The notes beneath the pieces are model-generated. The model did not search any database. It was given only the letters and a program-made list of their open reading frames with translations, and had not been told where the DNA came from. Shown here one piece after another: positions 40,946-49,171 of a stretch of DNA of 64,000 bases; the first letter of the stretch is position 1, and each line of letters opens with the position of its first letter. Position numbers and translations under genes: made by a program. The DNA comes from CBDDCX01 sp965226925 (GTDB lineage Bacteria > Gemmatimonadota > Gemmatimonadetes > Longimicrobiales > Gaopeijiaceae): NCBI GenBank assembly GCA_965226925.1, contig CBDDEN010000006.1, positions 1 to 64,000 of the forward strand. The letters are read 5' to 3'.

Positions 40946-42970
40946 ATGCTCACCAAAGGCCGCGCGTCCGCACTGTTCACCCTACTCTTGCTCCTGCCGG
41001 CCGCCGCGAGCGCCCAAGCGCCGGACGGGACTCTCAGCCTGGAGACCTATCTGGACTGGGAGTGGGTGAGCAGCCCACAGATTGCACCCGACGGTGGCCA
41101 GGTCCTCTACACCCGAAGCTGGGTGGACAAGATGGAGGATCGACGACGCTCTTCGATCTGGATCATGAACGCAGACGGGTCTCGGAACCGCTTTCTGGTA
41201 GACGGCTCAGGTCCGAGGTGGTCGCCGGACGGGTCTCGGATCGTGTATACGGACGAAGATGACGCCGGCGACACGCAGATCTTTACCCGTTGGATGGACG
41301 CGGAGGGGGCCGTCAGTCAGATCACACGGGTCGAGCGATCCCCCGGTAACCTCCGGTGGTCTCCGAACGGCGGGGCGATCGCCTTCACCATGACCGTCGA
41401 GTCCCCGGACAGTGAGTGGAGCGTCAACCTTCCTTCGCGACCCGACGGTGCCGAGTGGACGGGAAGCCCCAAGGTCGTGGATCGGCTCCAGTACCGGCGC
41501 GACCGGCAGGGGTACATCGACGACGGCTACACGCACGTATTTCTGGTACCGGCCGAGGGCGGCACGCCCCGGCAACTAACGGACGGTGATTGGAATCACG
41601 GCGCGCCGGAGTGGATGCCGGACGGGTCGAGTCTGGTGTTCAGTTCTCTGAGGGTCGACAAGGCCGAATACGTGTGGCGTGAGTCGGAGATCTACGAGGT
41701 GGACGTCGACACGGGAGCGATCAGCCAGCTCACCACCCGGCACGGACCGGATCAGAGCCCGGTGCCTTCGCCGGACGGCCGTCTCATCGCCTATCAGGGC
41801 CTGGACTATCACGACGATGCCTATCGTGAGAACTGGCTCTACGTGATGAACGCCGACGGATCCGGTCCAAGGCGCCTCGCCGAAGAGCTCGGTCGTAGCC
41901 TGGGAGCCGTGACCTGGGCCCCCGACGGGAGCGGCGTCTACTTCAACACCAGCATGCGCGGGACCGCCAATGTCTGGTTCGCCCCTCTCGCCGGTGAACC
42001 GCGAGCCGTCACGAATGGATCGCACATGCTGTCCATGTCGTCCATCGACGGAAGAGGGAGGGCCGTCGGCACCCTCAGCAGCTATCACGAGCCGCCGGAC
42101 CTCGTGAGCTTCGACCTGAACGACCCGACTGCCAGGCGCCGACTCACGAAGGTGAACGACGACGTGCTCGCGGGTGTCACGCTGGGCGACGTGGAAGAGA
42201 TCTGGTACAAATCCGTGGGTGACTTCGACATCCAGGGATGGATCATCAAGCCGCCCGATTTCGACCCGACCAGGAAGTATCCCCTGATGCTGGCCATCCA
42301 TGGCGGGCCCCACGGGATGTACAACGTGGGCTTCAACTTCGGTTGGCAGGACCACGCCGCGAACGGATACGTGGTGCTTTACACCAACCCACGGGGGAGC
42401 TCCGGATACGGGAGCGCGTTCGGAAACGCGATCAAGAACGCCTATCCGGGACAGGACTTCGACGACCTCATGGCCGGCGTGGACGAGGTCATCGCCAAGG
42501 GGTATGTCGACGAGGACAACATGTTCGTGTACGGGTGCTCGGGCGGCGGGGTCCTCACCTCGTGGGTGGTGGGCCACACGGATCGCTTTGCAGCCGCTTC
42601 CGCGAACTGCCCCGTCACCAACTGGCTGTCGTTCGTCGGCACGACCGATGGGGCCAGCTGGTATCGCAACTTCGAGGAATACCCCTGGGACGATCCCTCC
42701 GAGCACCTGCGACGGTCGCCGCTCATGTACGTGGGTAACGTCAAGACCCCGACCATGCTCATGACGGGCGAAGGCGACCTTCGGACGCCGATGCCGCAGA
42801 CCGAAGAATTCTATCAGGCTCTCCGCGTCCTGGACGTCCCGACACTCATGGTTCGGTACAAGAACGAGTGGCACGGAACGAGCTCGACACCCTCCAACTT
42901 CCTCAGGACGCAGCTCTTTCTGAGGAAGTGGTTCCAGAAGTGGGAGAGGCCGAGGGCCGTGACCCAGTAG
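40946..42970 (+). CDS. Secreted S9-family (acylaminoacyl-peptidase/DPP-like) serine peptidase
   Basis: The 674-residue protein has a Sec signal (SALFTLLLLLPAAASAQ) and an N-terminal beta-propeller of WD40/TolB-like blades (SIWIMNADGSRNRFLVDGSG, PRWSPDGSRIVYTDEDDA). The C-terminal alpha/beta-hydrolase domain has S532 in VYGCSGGGVLTSW, D611 in TGEGDLRTPM and H643 in NEWHGTSS, with the HGGPHG oxyanion segment. Prolyl-oligopeptidase relatives release dipeptides or acyl-amino acids from short peptides. The start is set by GAGGAGG before ATG 40946. The gene is complete; its stop is only 18 bp from the convergent DUF5916 gene. Confidence 0.92.
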   Translation: MLTKGRASALFTLLLLLPAAASAQAPDGTLSLETYLDWEWVSSPQIAPDGGQVLYTRSWVDKMEDRRRSSIWIMNADGSRNRFLVDGSGPRWSPDGSRIVYTDEDDAGDTQIFTRWMDAEGAVSQITRVERSPGNLRWSPNGGAIAFTMTVESPDSEWSVNLPSRPDGAEWTGSPKVVDRLQYRRDRQGYIDDGYTHVFLVPAEGGTPRQLTDGDWNHGAPEWMPDGSSLVFSSLRVDKAEYVWRESEIYEVDVDTGAISQLTTRHGPDQSPVPSPDGRLIAYQGLDYHDDAYRENWLYVMNADGSGPRRLAEELGRSLGAVTWAPDGSGVYFNTSMRGTANVWFAPLAGEPRAVTNGSHMLSMSSIDGRGRAVGTLSSYHEPPDLVSFDLNDPTARRRLTKVNDDVLAGVTLGDVEEIWYKSVGDFDIQGWIIKPPDFDPTRKYPLMLAIHGGPHGMYNVGFNFGWQDHAANGYVVLYTNPRGSSGYGSAFGNAIKNAYPGQDFDDLMAGVDEVIAKGYVDEDNMFVYGCSGGGVLTSWVVGHTDRFAAASANCPVTNWLSFVGTTDGASWYRNFEEYPWDDPSEHLRRSPLMYVGNVKTPTMLMTGEGDLRTPMPQTEEFYQALRVLDVPTLMVRYKNEWHGTSSTPSNFLRTQLFLRKWFQKWERPRAVTQ

Positions 42971-42987
42971 GCCGGGCTAGAAGGCCT

Positions 42988-44472
42988 TCAGGTGCCCCCG
43001 TATTGCACCACGTCCCGCCGCCGCACGAAGCCCAAGCCCGGATCGAAGTCGGGCTCGACGCTCTTGAACTCGACACCCGCCACCCAAGAGCGCTGCGGCC
43101 GGATGTCGAGCTTGAGGCTTCCCGCCGCCGACGTACCGTCCTGCGAGTCCGACACAGCGGCGTACCAGCCCGAAAAGGCACTTCCTCCCCAAAATCGGAC
43201 CTGAGCGTCGGCTCCGACCACACGGTTGTGCGCGTCGCCGTTCTGTAGGTTGGTGAAGATCCCGCCGACGGTCGTCCGAGGGAGAACGTCGCCCCTGATC
43301 CGGAGGACGGAGTTGTTGGCCCCGCGCACGAGTTCCTCACCCGATCCCGTGTCGTCCGTCTGGAGGCTCAGCATCCCGACGGACAGCCGGCCCATCTGTC
43401 CCGTGACCCTGCCCCCACCGATGATCTCGTTCGAAAGCCCGATCCTGCGGCTGAAGAAGATCTCGGTCTCACGGTTGTCTCCGAAAGAGAAGAGCCCCGC
43501 CCGTTCCAGGAAGAACTCCCGCTTCTCGGGAAAGAAGAGGCTGAAGCGCGTGAGGTTCACCTGCACATTGTCGGCCTCGACCTGAGCGAAGTCGGTGTTC
43601 CAGGTCAGATCCGCGGTGAGGTTCGACGTGACGGCGTACTTGACGTCGACGCCTACGTCGTCGAGTACGTGTGTCTCGTCATCCCCACCGGGCTTCTGCG
43701 CTCCGGCGATAACGAAGGGCTTGAGCTCCATGTACCGCCCCTGGGGTAGATCCCGAAGTCGCGTCAGGGTGGCGTACTGGGAAACCTGCCGGAACCCGCC
43801 CCGGAACCTGGCCGGAATGTGCGGCCAGAAGACCTCCTCGTTCTTCCTCCTGATGCTGCGCCGGATCGCGATGCCCATCTCGGGCGCATCCTCGGCCGAA
43901 AAGCGGATGGTCGTGAATGGAATGGCCACCTCGAGAACCCAACCCTCGTCCGTGATGCGGGCCTGACTCTCGTAGACTCCCACCCAATCCCAGCTCATTG
44001 AGCTTTCGTCGGTGATCAACGCATCACCCTGGGTCCCGAACGGATTCAACTCGAAGAGATAGCCGTTGCGTCGATCGTGGTACGTATCCAGACCGATCCA
44101 GACGTGGTCGTCCTGACTGATCCTTCCTTCTCGAACCAGGATGCTACTGCGAATCAGGCGGGGCTCGGAGTCGTACATCTTCAGACCGAAGTAGATGGCC
44201 TTCTGGTCGTATGCGATGCGAACCTCGGTGCGCTCCGACGGCGCTGCTCCATCGACCGGGACTCGCTGTCGGAACTCGGTAATGGCGGGGATCGACTCCC
44301 AAAACGCCTCGTCCATCACACCGTCGATTTTGGGTGGTTGGGCGACCGATACCGCCGCCACGGACAGCGATGCACCCAGCGCGGGGGCCTGGGCGTCCTT
44401 CTGCCCGCGTAGCACCGACGGGTTCGCCAGGGCCACCGCAACCAGTACGACTCCGCAACTTCCCAGCCGCAT
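42988..44472 (-). CDS. CBM9-like/DUF5916 outer-membrane protein, apparently short at the C-terminus
   Basis: The 494-residue product has a signal peptide (GVVLVAVALANPSVLRGQ), a carbohydrate-binding family 9-like domain (PPKIDGVMDEAFWESIPAIT, VRIAYDQKAIYFGLKMYDSE, GWVLEVAIPFTTIRFSAED) and a DUF5916 barrel (TSNLTADLTWNTDFAQVEAD, FFPEKREFFLERAGLFSFGD). Family members I know are usually several hundred residues longer. Here the frame stops soon after GLGFVRRRDVVQYGGT, leaving roughly half a barrel, with the S9 gene immediately beyond, so a deletion at the convergent junction is likely. The start is ATG 44472; in-frame codons upstream lack coding character. Confidence 0.82.
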   Translation of the reverse strand: MRLGSCGVVLVAVALANPSVLRGQKDAQAPALGASLSVAAVSVAQPPKIDGVMDEAFWESIPAITEFRQRVPVDGAAPSERTEVRIAYDQKAIYFGLKMYDSEPRLIRSSILVREGRISQDDHVWIGLDTYHDRRNGYLFELNPFGTQGDALITDESSMSWDWVGVYESQARITDEGWVLEVAIPFTTIRFSAEDAPEMGIAIRRSIRRKNEEVFWPHIPARFRGGFRQVSQYATLTRLRDLPQGRYMELKPFVIAGAQKPGGDDETHVLDDVGVDVKYAVTSNLTADLTWNTDFAQVEADNVQVNLTRFSLFFPEKREFFLERAGLFSFGDNRETEIFFSRRIGLSNEIIGGGRVTGQMGRLSVGMLSLQTDDTGSGEELVRGANNSVLRIRGDVLPRTTVGGIFTNLQNGDAHNRVVGADAQVRFWGGSAFSGWYAAVSDSQDGTSAAGSLKLDIRPQRSWVAGVEFKSVEPDFDPGLGFVRRRDVVQYGGT

Positions 44473-44716
44473 CACCGTCAATCGCCGTCCTTTTTCTCGC
44501 AACCGGAAAGAAGACGCCCCCGCCAACGCACGAAACCACGTCGCGACAGACGGGGGCAACCAACCCGCAAGATAATGGTCCCACCCTATGCACCAAGTAG
44601 CAAAGATCGCTTTCGCCCCGAGCGGCCAGCCGTATCTTGCACCTGAGCCGGCGGCATGCACCGCCCCCAGGTACACGATCCGGTCTCGGCCATCGAGATC
44701 GAGACGCAGGTGTGAA

Positions 44717-46396
44717 ATGACGGCAACGAAGGACAGACGAGTGCGAACGCACGGGCTGGCTCTCCTGGTGCTCCTGGCTCTCACCACGTGCGGCGGCGAA
44801 CCGCCTGCGTCCGGGAACGACCCCATCGAGGTCGCGTTGGCCCGGATCGAGGCGAGCGCGCTCCGGCGCCACGTCGCCTTCTTGGCCGACGACCGTCTGG
44901 CGGGCCGCCGGACCGGAACCCACGGGTACGAGCTCGCCGCCGACTACGTCGGCGAGCAGTTCGCCAGGATCGGCTTGCGGCAGGCAGGCGACAACGGTTC
45001 CTACCTGGGACGAGTAAGGCTCCGGCGTGCGTCGGCCGTGGCCGAAGAATCGTCCATGTCGATTATCCTGCACGGACGGGTCGAGGAGTTGACCTCGGGC
45101 GTCGATTACGTCGCGGGGGCACGCATCGATCAGGAACAGGGGACGACGGAAGCGCCCGCCGTCTTCGTGGGCTTCGGCGTGAGCGCGCGGGAATCGGGGT
45201 ACGACGACTATCGGGACGTCGACGCTCGCGGCAAGTTGGTGGTCGTGCTGCGGGGAGCGCCGGCGAGTCTGGCGAGCGACGCCTCGGCGCACTATTCGTC
45301 CGGCCGAGTGAAGAGCCAGATCGCCGCGGAACATGGGGCCGTGGGGATCGTCACGGTGCTCCCCCCTACGGAAGGTAGAAGGGGCTCCTGGGAGGGGGCG
45401 GTCGCTTCCGCCGCGCGTGGGAGCATGCAGTGGCTGAGGCCCGACGGCAGCCCGCCGGGCGGCACCGCGCTGGCAACAGCCAGCATGAGCGTGACCGGAG
45501 CGGCCAAGCTCTTCGCCGGTGCCGAGAGGACCCTCGCCGACGTCCTGGAGGCTTCTGGCCGCGGCGCCCCCGGGTCTTTCGATCTTCGAGCCACCGTGCG
45601 GCTGGCGGGCCGTAGCTCACATACAGACCTCAAGGGTTTCAACGTCCTCGGCATTCTTCCAGGCTCCGACGCAGATCTGGCCGACAAGTACATCGTGGTC
45701 ACGGCGCATCTCGATCACGTGGGTATCGGCAGTGCAGAGGAGGGCGACTCCATCTACAACGGCGCCGCCGACAATGCGGCGGGGGTGGGATCGCTCATCG
45801 AGGTTGCTCGTGCGCTGTCCGGTCTTCCCACGGCGCCGCGCCGCAGTTTCTTGTTCGTGGCCACGACCGCCGAAGAGGAGGGATTGCTGGGCGCCCGCTA
45901 TCTGGCCGCCAATCCCTTGGAGTCCCTCGGCACAGTGATCGCGAACATCAACATGGATGGCAACCTCATGCTGTATCCCATGGCGAACATCATTGCCGTG
46001 GGAGGCGAGCACACCAGCCTGGGTGCGGTGGCGGCGGCGGCCGCAAACCGGGTGGGGCTGGAGATACAGCCCGATCCGATGCCGGAGCAGAACCTCTTCA
46101 TCCGGAGCGACCACTACGCCTTCGTACTCCAGGGGATCCCGTCCGTGGCCCTGATGACGGGGACCACAAGCTCGGACCCGAGCATCGATGGGCGTGCCGT
46201 CATGGACGACTGGATCGCCACGACACTGCACCGACCAAACGACGATGCCGGCCAGTCGTTCGACTACGAGTCGGGAGCCGACTACGTGCGGACGGCCTTC
46301 CTTATCGCCGAGCACGTGGGGAACACGGACCTGCGGCCCCATTGGGTCGAGGGAGACTTCTTCGGTGAGGCGTTTGGAGCGCGTGGAACCCGCTGA
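44717..46396 (+). CDS. M28-family zinc peptidase lipoprotein with PA domain
   Basis: The 559-residue protein has a lipobox LTTC after ALLVLLA. A protease-associated domain follows (about residues 130-230; APAVFVGFGVSARESGYDDY, GKLVVVLRGAP), then the M28 catalytic domain. Zinc and catalytic positions are visible: VVTAHLDHVG (His), NGAADNAAGVG (Asp), TTAEEEGLLGARY (Glu-Glu), NINMDGNL (Asp), IRSDHYAFVLQGIPSVALMT (His). It removes N-terminal amino acids or dipeptides outside the cell. It is divergent from the DUF5916 gene with 244 bp between starts, which must hold both promoters. Confidence 0.9.
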   Translation: MTATKDRRVRTHGLALLVLLALTTCGGEPPASGNDPIEVALARIEASALRRHVAFLADDRLAGRRTGTHGYELAADYVGEQFARIGLRQAGDNGSYLGRVRLRRASAVAEESSMSIILHGRVEELTSGVDYVAGARIDQEQGTTEAPAVFVGFGVSARESGYDDYRDVDARGKLVVVLRGAPASLASDASAHYSSGRVKSQIAAEHGAVGIVTVLPPTEGRRGSWEGAVASAARGSMQWLRPDGSPPGGTALATASMSVTGAAKLFAGAERTLADVLEASGRGAPGSFDLRATVRLAGRSSHTDLKGFNVLGILPGSDADLADKYIVVTAHLDHVGIGSAEEGDSIYNGAADNAAGVGSLIEVARALSGLPTAPRRSFLFVATTAEEEGLLGARYLAANPLESLGTVIANINMDGNLMLYPMANIIAVGGEHTSLGAVAAAAANRVGLEIQPDPMPEQNLFIRSDHYAFVLQGIPSVALMTGTTSSDPSIDGRAVMDDWIATTLHRPNDDAGQSFDYESGADYVRTAFLIAEHVGNTDLRPHWVEGDFFGEAFGARGTR

Positions 46397-46444
46397 GCGC
46401 CGAACGACTAGACATCTGATCGGACTCCTCCAACGCGCGGATCC

Positions 46445-47026
46445 ATGACCGAGCCACACACCTCCCGACGAGAGTTCCTCGCCGCCTCCGGCACCTTCGC
46501 CGCGGGCTGGCTGGGCTCCGACCCTCAAGCGTTCTTCGAGGCGCTTGCTGCGTCGCGAGCCGCCGCTGGGGGTGAGCAAGTCACCTACGAGGTGCTGACG
46601 GCCGAGCAGGCCGCCGACCTGGACGCCATCGCGGCGCAGATCATTCCGAGCGACGACGACCTGCCGGGTGCGCGCGAGGCTCGCGTAGTCGTCTTCATCG
46701 ACCGGGCCCTGGGCGGGTTCATGGCCAACCAGAAGGATTTCCTGTTGGGCGGTCTGGACGATCTGAACGGCCGGGTGTCCGAGCGCTGGCCTGCTGTCGC
46801 ACGCTTCGCCGGGCTGACCGGAGAACAGCAGCACGAGCTCCTCACCGAGATCGAAGACGAACCGTTCTTCGAGTCCGTCAGGTTCGGTGTTATCACCGGG
46901 ATGTTCGCTCACCCGGATTGGGGTGGAAACTACGAGGGAGCCGGATGGAAGCTCCTGGGCTTCGAGCCGCGCTACGCCTGGCAGCCGCCCTTCGGAGCGT
47001 ACGACGCAGAGGAGATGGGACGATGA
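46445..47026 (+). CDS. Gluconate 2-dehydrogenase subunit 3 family protein (Tat-exported)
   Basis: The 193-residue protein has a twin-arginine signal SRREFLAASGTFAAGWLG and the subunit-3 core (VLTAEQAADLDAIAAQIIPS, ARVVVFIDRALGGF, NYEGAGWKLLGFEPRYAWQP). In characterised complexes this small subunit carries the folded flavoprotein through Tat and supports its stability. Its stop overlaps the start of the GMC oxidoreductase gene (ATGA), so the two are translated together. It is probably in one transcript with the M28 peptidase gene 48 bp upstream. Confidence 0.88.
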   Translation: MTEPHTSRREFLAASGTFAAGWLGSDPQAFFEALAASRAAAGGEQVTYEVLTAEQAADLDAIAAQIIPSDDDLPGAREARVVVFIDRALGGFMANQKDFLLGGLDDLNGRVSERWPAVARFAGLTGEQQHELLTEIEDEPFFESVRFGVITGMFAHPDWGGNYEGAGWKLLGFEPRYAWQPPFGAYDAEEMGR

Positions 47027-48702
47027 TCCCCGAGAAGACGAGGGGAGAAGCCCCACGCGGGGTGCGGTTTCAGGAGAGCGACCAGGTCGACTTCGTCATC
47101 GTCGGTTCGGGCACGGCCGGCGGCGTAGTCGCTAAGGAACTGGCGGTAGCCGGCTTCTCCGTCCTGGTCCTAGAGCAGGGTCCACGCGTTCAGCCCCACG
47201 AATTCAAACACGACGAATTCAACACCTTCTACCAGGGCTGGCTGAGCAACACGGCAGAGCTGCAGCCGCAGACGTTCAGAGAAGGCCCCGACGCAGAGCC
47301 CGTGTCGAGCCAGGCGGTCGGATACCATCGGCTCGTCGGCGGAGGCAGCGTCATGTTCTCCGCGAACTACTGGTGCTTCAAACCGCTCGACTTCATGGAG
47401 AAGAGCATCGTCGGTTCGATCGCCGGCACGGGACTCGACGACTGGCCCATCACGTACGACGAGCTCGAGCCGTACTACACCAAGGCGGAGTGGGATCTCG
47501 GCATCTCGGGGGAGCCCGGACCCTTCGACCCGCCGCGCTCACGTCCGTATCCCGTGCCGCCGCTGCCGGTAAAGAGCTCGGGCGTCCCGTTCGAGCGCGG
47601 TGCCCGAGCCTTGGGCCTCAACCCGCAGGTCGCCCCGATGTGCATCATCTCCGAGCCCTACAAGGGACGCTCGGGATGCCAGCACTGCGGCTACTGCGCG
47701 GGGTTCGGCTGCGAACACCAGGCCAAGTCGTCCACTCTCTGCACGACGATCCCCGAGGCCGAGGCCACGGGCCGGTGCGAGATCAGGTCCGAGAGCTACG
47801 TGCGCAAGGTCGAGATCGACGACCGCGGCCGGGCGACCGGAGTCGTCTACTTCGATGGGGACCGGGTGGAGCACTTCCAGCCGGCCAAAGCGGTGGTGCT
47901 CTGCGCGAACGGCGCCGAGACCCCTCGTCTGCTCCTCATGTCCAAGAGCAACCTCTTCCCGGACGGCCTGGCCAACTCGAGCGGCCGGGTCGGCAAGTAC
48001 CTCATGTTCAACGGGAACGCGGGCACCACGGCCGTCTTCGACCGACCGCTCAACGAGTGGAAGAGCGTGATGGTCACACGGATGCTCTGGGACTACTACG
48101 ATTCCGATCCGGCTCGCGGATTCTACGGGGGCGGTGGAATCGACGCCCGCTATTGGGGCGGATACCCCCTCTTCTTCGGGAGTGGAGGGTTCCTTCCGCC
48201 CGGCTCACCCACCTGGGGCCGGGAGTTCAAGCGCCTGCTCAACAACAACTACTCGCGCACCATGAACGTCGACGTGCACACCGCGTCCCTTCCGGTGGAG
48301 ACGAACCGCATCGATCTCGATTCGGAGCTGAAAGACGATTGGGGCCTTCCAGCCATACGCACGACGTGGAAGGACCACGACGACGACATGGCCATGATGG
48401 CGTTCCTGGCGGAGAAGGCCAACGACATCATGGACGCTGCGGCGGCGTTGCAGACCTGGCGACCCGACGACTTCCAGCAACGCTTCGGCGTGCACCTGCT
48501 CGGTACGTGTCGCATGGGTGATGACGCCAAGGCGTCCGTCGTGGACAAGTACCATCGCACGCATGACGTGCGGAATCTGTTCCTCGTCGACGGCAGCAGC
48601 ATGGTGACCGGCGGCCGAGGCCAGCCCACCTGCACGATCCAGGCCCTGGCCTACCGCGCGGCGGACCACATCGGGCAGTTTGCGAAGCGGCGTGAGATCT
48701 AG
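47023..48702 (+). CDS. GMC-family FAD oxidoreductase (sugar/alcohol dehydrogenase large subunit)
   Basis: The 559-residue flavoprotein has the Rossmann FAD motif VDFVIVGSGTAGG at residues 22-34, the GMC signature region YHRLVGGGSVMFSANYWCF, a Cys cluster SGCQHCGYCAGFGCEH, and the C-terminal active-site block FGVHLLGTCRMGDDAKASVV with LFLVDGSSMVTGGRGQPT. GMC enzymes oxidise sugars, gluconate or alcohols, passing electrons to a cytochrome partner not seen here. It has no signal of its own and would travel with the subunit-3 protein. The 3' end overlaps the convergent gene at 48699 by four bases. Confidence 0.9.
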   Translation: MIPEKTRGEAPRGVRFQESDQVDFVIVGSGTAGGVVAKELAVAGFSVLVLEQGPRVQPHEFKHDEFNTFYQGWLSNTAELQPQTFREGPDAEPVSSQAVGYHRLVGGGSVMFSANYWCFKPLDFMEKSIVGSIAGTGLDDWPITYDELEPYYTKAEWDLGISGEPGPFDPPRSRPYPVPPLPVKSSGVPFERGARALGLNPQVAPMCIISEPYKGRSGCQHCGYCAGFGCEHQAKSSTLCTTIPEAEATGRCEIRSESYVRKVEIDDRGRATGVVYFDGDRVEHFQPAKAVVLCANGAETPRLLLMSKSNLFPDGLANSSGRVGKYLMFNGNAGTTAVFDRPLNEWKSVMVTRMLWDYYDSDPARGFYGGGGIDARYWGGYPLFFGSGGFLPPGSPTWGREFKRLLNNNYSRTMNVDVHTASLPVETNRIDLDSELKDDWGLPAIRTTWKDHDDDMAMMAFLAEKANDIMDAAAALQTWRPDDFQQRFGVHLLGTCRMGDDAKASVVDKYHRTHDVRNLFLVDGSSMVTGGRGQPTCTIQALAYRAADHIGQFAKRREI

Positions 48703-48926
48703 GTGGAACCCGGTACCTTCGAACCCTCCGGAGTCGACGCCGGAGGCGGGGCGGACCACGGTGCCTTGGAGGTCGGCGTAACCACGAGCATGCCCATGCC
48801 CATGCCCATTTTCCCGCTGGCCTGGAGGGCGTGAAGGGACGCGGGAGCGACCAAAGTCCGGATGAGGGGTGCGGTGTAGACCGCACCCCTCGCCACGGCC
48901 AGCAGGAACTTGCGCCGATCTCTCAT
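48699..48926 (-). CDS. Short exported hypothetical protein with a Gly-Met repeat
   Basis: The 75-residue product starts MRDRRKFLLAVARGAVYTAP (RRKFL resembles a Tat motif), followed by LIRTLVAPASLHALQASGKM, GMGMGMLVV and a Pro/Ser-rich tail. CGAGGA precedes ATG 48926. The GMGMGM stretch is unusual. Small proteins with a Tat-like start and low-complexity tail occur near secreted enzymes, but I do not recognise this one. Confidence 0.5.
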   Translation of the reverse strand: MRDRRKFLLAVARGAVYTAPLIRTLVAPASLHALQASGKMGMGMGMLVVTPTSKAPWSAPPPASTPEGSKVPGST

Positions 48927-49171
48927 GGTTCCTCGATGGATGGACGGCAAAAAACCCTATCTAAACAGTGCACCCTGGCGCCTCCCAACGTCAACGCTTC
49001 GATGCAGGCCAGGGTTGCCAGAACCCGGCCACTACGCATCATATTTGGCCATGTCGACGCCTCGCGACGCCCCCTCCCCTCGGCAGATCCCCGGGCCTTC
49101 GCCGCCCAGCGAACTTCGCACCTCGAGGCGGAGGCACAATCGGCCTCGCAGGCACACCCTGCACGAATCCC

